Positions 1-5,989 of a stretch of 6,966 nucleotides of DNA are shown here, in pieces (positions within the stretch are counted from its first letter, which is position 1; each line of letters begins with the position of its first letter). The stretch is from Solirubrobacterales bacterium (GTDB lineage Bacteria > Actinomycetota > Thermoleophilia > Solirubrobacterales > 70-9): positions 1 through 6,966 of the forward strand of contig JASLJO010000185.1 in assembly GCA_030152505.1 (NCBI GenBank). Reading direction: 5' to 3'. The notes under the pieces are model-generated. The model saw only the letters and a program-made list of their open reading frames with translations. It made no database searches and was not told the origin of the DNA. A program made the translations under genes and the position numbers.

Positions 1-3000
1 CCGGCACTGTGAAGGGCAACCGCGAAACCGAGCGCGGCCAGCCCCACCAACAGCGGCAAGATGTCCGCCAGACCACCGCCACCCCCGCCGCTGAGCGTCG
101 CCACCCCCCGGCGGGGAGCGTGGCGGACCGCGACCATCTGGTGGACCATGTCGTAGGCCTCCTCCTCCTCTTCTTCGCGCTGGACGGCCTGCACAGGCGA
201 GGTCCCGCTGGGCGGGGTCGGCTGGAAGGCTGGCGCCGGAGGTGGCGGCAAGATCGGCACGATCGGCGTCGCGGGCGGCGCCGGGGCGAAGAAGTACGTC
301 GGCGCCGGAGGTGGCACGGGGCTGGGCGTCGCGGGTTGGGGGACCGGAGCCGGAGCGGGCAGAGCCGGTGGCGGGGGTGGCTGCAACGGCACGGGCGCGG
401 GGGCCGGCGTCACAGGCGCGGGGGCCGGCGGCGCAGCCGGTGAAGGGGAGCCTTCCCTGGTGCTGCGTTGAAGCAGCGGGGTCGTCCCACATGGGCGCTG
501 TACGCTGCCGGCGAGCACGGTCACCTTGGTCGAATAGGCGATGCCCCCCGCGGCGACCGTCACGGTGGTCGTCCCGGCGTTGAAGGCGCATAGCAGGCCG
601 GAGCCGGCATCGAGCACCGGCTTGTCGTTCACCAGGAGGACGTTGCGGGGGTTCGGTGAGGCCGGGTCGTGAGCCACGAAGTCGGCGACCCGCGGGTCAG
701 AGGAGGCGAAGGTGTACTCCGGAAAGACCGCGGTCGAGCACTTCGGCCCCTGGCACTCGTCAGGGATCTGGACGTAGGGGTCGGGGTTCATCACTTCGCA
801 TCCCCGTGGCGCCGCGGCGCCGGTGCACTCCCCCCCGCCCAGCGGCCGCCGCGCCAGCGCTTCGAACAACGCCACCCTGCCGCGGCGGACCAGAGTGCCG
901 TCGGCGGCGTCCAGAGCTAGGGAGCCAACGTTGGGGATCAGGCGCACTCCGACCGAGGCCACGTTGGTCGCCGGGTTGCGAGCGGCAACGTTGACCGCGG
1001 CGATCAGGAAGCCCCCGGCCCCGACGAAGTCGGTTTCGCGTTTTTTCGGCGCGTTCACGTAGCCGAGCGTGCCGGTGCCGAACGCCGGGATCGAGCGGCC
1101 GCCAGAGATCAGCGAGTACTGGCGGTTCTGTTCGGGGAACTCGAAGAAGTAGGCCGAGGCACCCCACCCTTCGCCACCAGGCGGGGGCCCGCATTCGGAG
1201 GGCCAGGCGCCGCGCACGAGGATCGGCAGCACGACGGCCGCGTCCGTCGCCCTGCCGCCGGCGACCTGGCCGGCGAGGTCGCGCTGACCGAGGACGATCG
1301 CCGGGGTCCCCGCACTGCCGGCTTCGTGCAACTGCCCGGCGAGCCAGCAACGCTGGCTCTGACCGAGGGCCGGCGCCGAATAGTCGAGCACGATCACCCG
1401 CACCGAGCCCTCGCTCCCACTCGAGAGGAAGGAGTAGTAGGCCTTGCCGGGTTCGCTCTGCGAGAGGGGGAGGAGGCCTTCACTCGGCGATGCCGTCCCG
1501 AAGGGCCGCGGGAAGCCGGCAAAGGCGGCCGAAAAACCGGCAAGCGACGCCGAGCGGTCGAGATCGGACTGGGCAGGAGCGGCGAATACGGGAAGCGCGC
1601 CGGCGGCGGAGCCGAGGCGGCGCGCGTACGCCTTCTCCTCGCGTTCGAAAGCGGCGGCGCTCAGCGTGGTGCCGGCCCCGGCAGCGACTCCGCCGCCGGC
1701 GTAGAGGAAGGCACGCATGCCGGAGATGCCGGCGGCTTTGCCGACCGCCGCCCGCAGCCAGCGCTCCGGGCCGATGCCCGTCCCGGCGAGGTCGGCGCAC
1801 GGGCCGGCGCACTGGGCGCCGCCGCCGATGGCGAAGTTGGCGCTGGCCGCGGTGACCGGAATGGCGCCTTCGGAGGCGTTGGAGGGCGGTGCCGCCGAGG
1901 CGCCGTAACGCATCACGCCCGCGGTCTGGACCGATTCACCGTCGAACTGGACGAAGGTGCCGGTTTCGCCCCCGACCATCCACCCTTCGCCCCCGTCCGG
2001 GCTCACCAGCATGGCCAGCACCGGATCGGGCCTCACTGGCAGGTCGTAGGACTGCTGGCTGCCGGGGCTGGGCAGCGGGAAGGCCTCGTGCTGCTCGTCC
2101 CGCCACCCGGTCGCCGTCTGGCGCAGTATGAGCCCGACGCCGGGCAACGGATATGGGTCGGTGAGGAGCGGCGCCTGACCGACCGGCGACGGGTTGAAGA
2201 CCTGTTCCAGATCCGTGCCGGAATCGCGGTCGGTCTGGCCCTGTGCAACCGAGACGAGTGCCCGTACCTGGCCCCCTTCGCGGATCGCCACCAGGGCTGC
2301 CGGGTAACCGATTGGACCGCCGGCGGCGCGTTCCCAGGCGGATGATTCGCCCTGGCGCGCGATCACGCCGTTGCCCGCCGCCCCTTCGGCGGTTGCGATC
2401 ACCGCGCCGCCGTCGGGCAGCCCGGCAACCCGCTGCGGCACTCCGCCCGCCAGGGCGGTCTCGGCTGCCGCTTCGACTTCCCAGCCGGAGCCGCTGTTGA
2501 CGATGACACCGCCGACGTAAGAGGCGGTGCCCGATTTCACGACCGGGTATTTCCAGGTGGCAAGCGCCTGGTTGCCGGAGAAGGCGATCGAGGTCAGGTT
2601 GGCTTCGGACGGGATTCCCGCCGGAAGCGCTTCCCGGGTCCAGGTGCGACCGTAGGCGAGCAGGGCCCCCTGCTTGCCGACGACGTAGCCCCTGCTCTCG
2701 TCGTCAGGGTCGAAGGCGATGCCGGTGAAGTTGCCCCGGGTCAGGTTCGGGGGCAGCGCCGGATCCGGTTCCCAGAGTTCGGTTTCCCCGTTCCAGAGCC
2801 AGATCGCGGCACCGTCACCCACCGCGTAAGCACGTTTGGGCCGCGGCCAGGCGACGCTGCGCAGGGTCGGCGTCGCCCGCCTACCCGCTGACGTGAGCAG
2901 GAATTCCGGTTCCCAGCCCCGATCGGGGATGTAGCGGGCGGCCTCACCGTCGGCGCCGACCGCGAGGGCTTCGGACCGGGTCGCCCCGACCGGGGCGCCC

Positions 3001-4364
3001 GGCTCGGGCGCGATCGCCGTCAGCGGCCGGCGGAAGGGCACCGGCCAGGGCTGCAGGCGCGAGGGTTCCGGATTGCGGGTCAGGTGCAGCGGCGTGCTCG
3101 CTCCCAGCCAGCCGGCATCCGGCGCGGCCAGCGCCGCCCCCTGGCTCGAGCCGGCCGAGCCGCCCGCCAGCGTGATCCTCGTGAACGCGCTCCCTTCGAG
3201 GCTGAGGATCGCGCCCTGGCCGACGCCGGTCACCACGCGACGCCCGAACTGATCGGATCCGCCGGCGGGCGGCCAGGCAAAGCTGCGGCCGTCGCCGGAG
3301 GGGAGTTCGGCCCCCAACTCGTGCGTGCAGAGCTCGGCCGGCAGGCCGGTGTCGCACCAGGAGCCGGTGACTTCGCCTTTGCCGAGGTCGTAGTAGAAGG
3401 TCGCCGGCTGCTTTCCTGCCCCGGCGTCGATTTCCGCGTCGACCCATGCGCCGGCGGCGCTGACCGTCAGCGGCTGGCCGGCGTCCCGAGCAGCAAGCGA
3501 CGAGGTCCCGGGTGGGGCTTCCTGGGCGAAGAGCGCCCCCAACGAGCCCGTGGGGCCCAGTGACTGCTGGCGCCAGACCGTCGTCGCGCCGCTGCCCTGG
3601 CGACGGAAGAGCTCGATCCCCTCCCCCGGTTCGGCGCCTTTGGCCAAGAGCCACGCCTCGCCGCCCCCGGCTTCGAGCGAGAGCACGGTGAAGCCGGCGG
3701 GGGGCGCCGTGCAGCCCGGACCGCCTCCCGTGCCGATGCAGATCGGCTCGCGCGACCAATTGCCGGAGGCGTAGGAGAGCACGGCTTCGGGGCTGCCGGA
3801 GCCGTTCTGGACCACGGGAACGACCAGCGCCCGGGTCGCGCTGCCGGAGGCCGCCGTGGCGCTGAGCAGCGGGGGCGTGCCTTCGGTCTCGAAAAGCGCT
3901 TCTTCGGGCCCCATGACTTCGGTCGGAGGCTCGGGCGCCGCCCGCAGCGAACCACCGGGGTCACGGACGATCAGGAAGGTCTGTTCTTCGCCGCCGACCG
4001 CCGCCGCCACGACACCGCCGCTGGGAGTCGTCCGTCCCACGTCGGGGCCCTGCCGCCATTCGAGTTCGGCGATCGGCAGGCCGTCGCTCGTGACCGGCGC
4101 CGGCTCGGTCGACCAACCCCCGTCGTCGGTGTAGCGGGCAAGCGTCCCGCCGGCATCGGCGGTCGCCCAGACCTCACTGGTTGCCTCTTCGGGCGAGGCG
4201 CCGAGAAAGGTATCGGCGGGGGCGCCGAACGAAGGCTGGGCGATCAGTTCGCCGCTGTCGGCGGCGCCGGCCCCGCTCACGCCGAGGTCGAGCAGCACCG
4301 AGCTGACGAGTGAGGCGAAGAAGCAAAGGGCGAGAAGCGCGCCGGTGAGCTGTCGTGCCTTCAT
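1..4364 (-). CDS. Very large surface protein: propeller-like repeats, degenerate metallophosphatase, Ig-like domain, Pro-rich stalk, C-terminal anchor (3' partial)
   Basis: From ATG 4364 the frame is open for 1454 codons and leaves the window without a stop. I checked that no TTA, CTA or TCA on the plus strand falls in this frame. Residues 1-35 are a signal peptide (MKARQ, core LTGALLALCFFASLVSSVLL, cleavage near GAGAA). Residues about 40-840 are rich in Gly, Ala and Trp with blade-like repeats. The clearest are VAWPRPKRAYAVGDG (504-518), IAFDPDDESRGYVVGKQG (549-566) and IAFSGNQALATW (593-604), about 45 residues apart, plus GGEGWMVGGETGTFVQFDG near 791-809. This is the BNR/Ycf48-like style. 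Residues 843-1104 match a calcineurin-like phosphoesterase layout without its metal ligands. Residues about 1140-1293 are bacterial Ig-like, 1306-1390 a Pro/Ala stalk, 1397-1402 six Glu, then a Gly6 tract and a hydrophobic segment at 1432-1451. The mature part has 14 cysteines, as expected for disulfides outside the cell. It is probably an anchored surface scaffold or receptor. The start is fixed by the ATGA overlap. Architecture is well supported; function is not known. Confidence 0.85.
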   Translation of the reverse strand, partial: MKARQLTGALLALCFFASLVSSVLLDLGVSGAGAADSGELIAQPSFGAPADTFLGASPEEATSEVWATADAGGTLARYTDDGGWSTEPAPVTSDGLPIAELEWRQGPDVGRTTPSGGVVAAAVGGEEQTFLIVRDPGGSLRAAPEPPTEVMGPEEALFETEGTPPLLSATAASGSATRALVVPVVQNGSGSPEAVLSYASGNWSREPICIGTGGGPGCTAPPAGFTVLSLEAGGGEAWLLAKGAEPGEGIELFRRQGSGATTVWRQQSLGPTGSLGALFAQEAPPGTSSLAARDAGQPLTVSAAGAWVDAEIDAGAGKQPATFYYDLGKGEVTGSWCDTGLPAELCTHELGAELPSGDGRSFAWPPAGGSDQFGRRVVTGVGQGAILSLEGSAFTRITLAGGSAGSSQGAALAAPDAGWLGASTPLHLTRNPEPSRLQPWPVPFRRPLTAIAPEPGAPVGATRSEALAVGADGEAARYIPDRGWEPEFLLTSAGRRATPTLRSVAWPRPKRAYAVGDGAAIWLWNGETELWEPDPALPPNLTRGNFTGIAFDPDDESRGYVVGKQGALLAYGRTWTREALPAGIPSEANLTSIAFSGNQALATWKYPVVKSGTASYVGGVIVNSGSGWEVEAAAETALAGGVPQRVAGLPDGGAVIATAEGAAGNGVIARQGESSAWERAAGGPIGYPAALVAIREGGQVRALVSVAQGQTDRDSGTDLEQVFNPSPVGQAPLLTDPYPLPGVGLILRQTATGWRDEQHEAFPLPSPGSQQSYDLPVRPDPVLAMLVSPDGGEGWMVGGETGTFVQFDGESVQTAGVMRYGASAAPPSNASEGAIPVTAASANFAIGGGAQCAGPCADLAGTGIGPERWLRAAVGKAAGISGMRAFLYAGGGVAAGAGTTLSAAAFEREEKAYARRLGSAAGALPVFAAPAQSDLDRSASLAGFSAAFAGFPRPFGTASPSEGLLPLSQSEPGKAYYSFLSSGSEGSVRVIVLDYSAPALGQSQRCWLAGQLHEAGSAGTPAIVLGQRDLAGQVAGGRATDAAVVLPILVRGAWPSECGPPPGGEGWGASAYFFEFPEQNRQYSLISGGRSIPAFGTGTLGYVNAPKKRETDFVGAGGFLIAAVNVAARNPATNVASVGVRLIPNVGSLALDAADGTLVRRGRVALFEALARRPLGGGECTGAAAPRGCEVMNPDPYVQIPDECQGPKCSTAVFPEYTFASSDPRVADFVAHDPASPNPRNVLLVNDKPVLDAGSGLLCAFNAGTTTVTVAAGGIAYSTKVTVLAGSVQRPCGTTPLLQRSTREGSPSPAAPPAPAPVTPAPAPVPLQPPPPPALPAPAPVPQPATPSPVPPPAPTYFFAPAPPATPIVPILPPPPAPAFQPTPPSGTSPVQAVQREEEEEEAYDMVHQMVAVRHAPRRGVATLSGGGGGGLADILPLLVGLAALGFAVALHSA
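9..71 (-). other. C-terminal hydrophobic segment of the large protein, probable membrane anchor
   Basis: Residues 1432-1452 read LADILPLLVGLAALGFAVALH, preceded by a Gly6 tract. The order stalk, acidic run, glycine hinge and hydrophobic helix is that of a C-terminal membrane anchor. No LPXTG-like motif is seen before it. The cytoplasmic tail and stop lie past the left edge, so topology is inferred. Confidence 0.6.
195..449 (-). other. Pro/Ala-rich stalk of the large protein
   Basis: Residues 1306-1390 are dominated by Pro and Ala (PAPAPV, PPPPPALPAPAPVP, ILPPPPAPAF), with few charged residues. Such segments are extended and commonly hold surface domains away from the envelope. It is followed by Glu1397-1402. 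On the DNA the strong G bias of the plus strand here reflects CCN codons, not a separate element. Confidence 0.8.
394..430. repeat. In-frame direct repeat in the Pro-rich stalk, 21-base period
   Basis: The 16-mer GGCGCGGGGGCCGGCG occurs at 394-409 and again at 415-430, exactly 21 bases (seven codons) apart, encoding two PAPAPV-type units. A second in-frame pair, GGCGCCGGAGGTGGC at 232-246 and 301-315 (69 bases apart, 23 codons), encodes PPPAP. Both are consistent with stalk growth by small in-frame duplications. Confidence 0.7.
486..947 (-). other. Bacterial Ig-like (Big2-style) region of the large protein
   Basis: Residues about 1140-1293. It begins VGVRLIPNVGSLALD, has a cysteine-rich insert (C1180, C1189, C1204, C1209), and ends with a Big2-like pattern: YTFASSDPRVADFV (from Y1217), then LLCAFNAGTTTVTVAAGG and YSTKVTVLAG before C1292. 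The 'SSDP-x-[VI]-A' and 'AGTTTVTV' elements are typical of Ig-like stalk domains of surface proteins. C-terminal position just before a stalk fits that role. Confidence 0.6.
1053..1838 (-). other. Degenerate calcineurin-like metallophosphatase domain in the large protein
   Basis: Residues 843-1104. Five segments occur in the order of the classic metallophosphatase motifs: NFAIGGGAQC (843-852) for the first strand, AFLYAGGGVAAG for the usual G-D strand, LPVFAAPAQSDLD (924-936) where GNH[DE] is expected, TPAIVLGQRDL (1020-1030) where GH is expected, and SLISGGRSIPAFGTGTLGYV (1084-1103) where GHxH is expected. VIVLDYS near 991-996 and the Q-x-x-W-L helix (Q1004, W1007) before the fourth motif also fit. 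The normal Asp, Asn and His ligands are replaced by Gly, Gln, Ser and Arg, so two-metal catalysis looks lost. The region could instead be an unrelated alpha/beta domain that only mimics the layout. Confidence 0.5.
1920..2867 (-). other. Blade-like repeat region of the large protein (best resolved part)
   Basis: Residues about 500-815. Three consecutive units start with [TS]-[IV]-A-[FW] at residues 503-506, 548-551 and 592-595, spacing 45 and 44. The first two are followed by a Tyr-x-Val-Gly turn (AYAVGDG at 512-518 and GYVVGKQG at 559-566) and a Trp-containing closing strand (W532-like ELWEPD and TWTREALP). A further unit with GWMVGGETG is at 794-802. This resembles Ycf48/BNR-type propeller blades by pattern only. 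Residues 40-500 look related but are more divergent, so the blade count is not settled. Confidence 0.55.
4260..4364 (-). other. Signal peptide of the large surface protein
   Basis: Residues 1-35. Two basic residues (K2, R4) precede a long hydrophobic core and the turn DLGVSGAGAA; cleavage is likely after A34 or A35. C14 lies inside the hydrophobic core and the preceding residues LAL do not form a lipobox, so a lipoprotein is unlikely. Confidence 0.75.
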
Positions 4365-5989
4365 GCCTTCCCCTGCTTCAGCGCGTGGACCCGCAGGTCG
4401 AGCCTGGTCGGCCAGCGCTTGGGATCGAGCGGCAGGGTCAGCTTCCGCTTCCCCTTCGTCATCGTGTAGCGCTTCGTCTGTGCGACCACGCGTCCCTCGC
4501 GCTTGGCGATCAGCTGCACGTGGGCCTTGGCATGGAGCACGAAGCTCAGCTCGAGCACATGGCCGGCGATCAGCCGCCGCTGCAGGCCGCTGACGATCGG
4601 CGGCTTGCGCCGAGGCAGGGGTTCTTCAAGTATTTCTGCCGTCGGTTCGTTGCTGTTTTCGGGGTAGGCGCCGGAGTTGTCTTCAGGCAGCGAGGTCGGC
4701 GGCACGCTCGGCAGGCTCGCGTCCGGCGGCCTGTAGGTGACGAGTGCGTGCAGCAGGGGGTCGGTGTCCTGGGCCAGGTCCGGCCCGAGGTGGAAGAGCC
4801 ACCCCCTCTGCGTCGCGGTCCAACATTGACCTGCCGCGGGGCAGGCGACCGGGCCGGCCGGTCCCTTGCTCCCGATCGCTTCCGAATCGCTCGGCAGCAG
4901 CACCGCGGGATCGACGCTGCCGTCCGCGTGTATTCGAGTCAACCGGGCCTTCGAGAATTCAGGCGAGTCGCCGGCCCGGCGAAAGGAGACCCAGGCGGCA
5001 TCGCCACCCGGTTCCGCTGCGACTCCGCCGATCCCGTCGCCGCCGGCGAGGACGCCCCCGGGATCCTGCAGCTCCACGCCTTCGAAGCCCGCTTCCCCGA
5101 GCCGGACGACGAGAATCGAGGCCGGCGAGCCTTCCGTGGCGCCGGCGACCCCCCACATCTGCTCTCCGTCGCTACTCAGGTGCAGACCTTCGAGCTCGCC
5201 AGGTTTGACCGGCAGCGCAGGTTCGGTGTAGAGCGGCAGGAAGGCGAAAGCGCCACCGCCCGCGAAGATCTGGTGCAACAGGCTGGGTTCGGATTCGAGC
5301 TCGTCCGAGGTGACGTCGCCGGCGCGGACGGCGACGCTCTCATAGAAGGCGCCCCGGTGGTGGACGATGCCCGCCACCGAGCGGCCCGGGTCTTCGAGTT
5401 TGGGTTGAGCTTCGGTCAGCGATGGGATGGCGGTCACGGCCGAGCCGTCCCAGTGCAGGTGGAACGCGCCGACGTTGATCGTGCCCGGCAACCGTTCGCC
5501 ACCGAACCAGCAGTCGCCGGGGGAAGCGCAGGCGGCGGCGGTCATCGACAGGTAGGAGCCGGAGACACCGAGCGGCTCCGCGTAGGAGGCGGCGACGGCG
5601 CCGTTGACGAAATGGCAGAGTGAGATGTGCTGGGGCGGCGAACCGCCGGTTTCCTGTCCGGCCTGCTGGTCGGAGATCGTCCAGAAGTCGTTCGGCCCCG
5701 CGTAGGCGATCCGACCTTCGTGGCCTCCGCACACCGTCGAGTAGCGGTACCAGCCGGTCCCGTCGTAGGCGAATAGGCCGGCCGCAACGCCTTCGTTGCC
5801 GGCCGTGATCAGCATGCCCCGGTTCGGCGCCCAGAACGCGATGTCGCCAATTTCACCGATCGTCGTCGGCACTCCGACCCCGGCGGCCAGCGGCTGCTCG
5901 GATCGCCATTCCGCCGCTGACGCCGAAGAGCCAACAGTGGCCACGGCGGCGATGGCGAAGAGGAGGGCGGCGAGCGGAAGGCGCCTCAC
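4361..5989 (-). CDS. Secreted beta-propeller-like protein with C-terminal Ig-like/beta-sandwich domain
   Basis: A complete 542-residue protein starting at GTG, chosen because it gives a clean signal peptide, has a ribosome binding site five bases upstream and overlaps the preceding stop. Residues 1-26 are a Sec signal: MRR, a hydrophobic core (LPLAALLFAIAAVATV) and a SSASAA cleavage region before EW. Residues about 45-400 carry blade-like repeats with a Pro/Gly-Asp-x-Trp turn: APNRGMLITAG (54-64), GPNDFWTISDQ (98-108), ASPGDCWFGG (155-164), SDGEQMWGVAG (273-283), PGGDAAWVSF (327-336) and PAAGQCWTATQ (384-394). A weaker one lies near 210-220. Two repeats hold a matching cysteine pair (C154/C160 and C383/C389); with C87 and C125 there are six cysteines. 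Residues about 420-462 are a Pro/Glu/Asn-rich linker. Residues 463-542 are a basic beta-rich domain (HVLELSFVLHAKAHVQLIAK, then KRWPTRLDLRVHALK). There is no membrane anchor or LPXTG motif, so it is probably released or held by a partner. No catalytic motif is recognised. The stop overlaps the next start (ATGA), so it is probably made in step with the large surface protein. Confidence 0.88.
   Translation of the reverse strand: MRRLPLAALLFAIAAVATVGSSASAAEWRSEQPLAAGVGVPTTIGEIGDIAFWAPNRGMLITAGNEGVAAGLFAYDGTGWYRYSTVCGGHEGRIAYAGPNDFWTISDQQAGQETGGSPPQHISLCHFVNGAVAASYAEPLGVSGSYLSMTAAACASPGDCWFGGERLPGTINVGAFHLHWDGSAVTAIPSLTEAQPKLEDPGRSVAGIVHHRGAFYESVAVRAGDVTSDELESEPSLLHQIFAGGGAFAFLPLYTEPALPVKPGELEGLHLSSDGEQMWGVAGATEGSPASILVVRLGEAGFEGVELQDPGGVLAGGDGIGGVAAEPGGDAAWVSFRRAGDSPEFSKARLTRIHADGSVDPAVLLPSDSEAIGSKGPAGPVACPAAGQCWTATQRGWLFHLGPDLAQDTDPLLHALVTYRPPDASLPSVPPTSLPEDNSGAYPENSNEPTAEILEEPLPRRKPPIVSGLQRRLIAGHVLELSFVLHAKAHVQLIAKREGRVVAQTKRYTMTKGKRKLTLPLDPKRWPTRLDLRVHALKQGKA
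4366..4374 (-). promoter_or_regulatory. Probable ribosome binding site for the large downstream gene
   Basis: The minus strand reads AGGGGAAGG immediately before the ATG at 4362-4364, lying within the final codons of the middle gene (CAG GGG AAG GCA TGA). AGGGGA with a four-base spacer is a moderate match. Together with the ATGA overlap it suggests reinitiation by ribosomes finishing the middle gene. Confidence 0.45.

Noticed and set aside
760..1350. Arg-rich minus-strand frame of 196 codons
   Set aside because: It is in another phase inside the large gene; the in-phase translation gives the phosphatase-like and Ig-like segments.
1053..1838. Active metallophosphatase
   Set aside because: None of the expected Asp, Asn or His ligands is present at the motif positions I could line up.
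1326..2345. Open frame of 339 codons on the plus strand
   Set aside because: It lies opposite the large gene, begins within its phosphatase-like region and has low-complexity Gly/Arg composition without recognisable motifs.
2944..3964. Arg/Pro-rich frames on the minus strand (2944-3759, 3467-3964)
   Set aside because: They are out of phase with the frame starting at 4364 and have the Arg-heavy composition typical of the wrong frame in GC-rich genes.
4310..4364. Lipoprotein signal around Cys14 of the large protein
   Set aside because: The residues before the cysteine are LAL, not a lipobox, and the hydrophobic core continues well past it; the GAGAA site fits ordinary cleavage better.
4355..5623. 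Long open frame of 422 codons on the plus strand
   Set aside because: It is antisense to the middle gene, which has a signal peptide, repeats, a ribosome binding site and coupled overlaps. Long antisense frames are expected in GC-rich coding DNA, and this one shows no coherent domain pattern.
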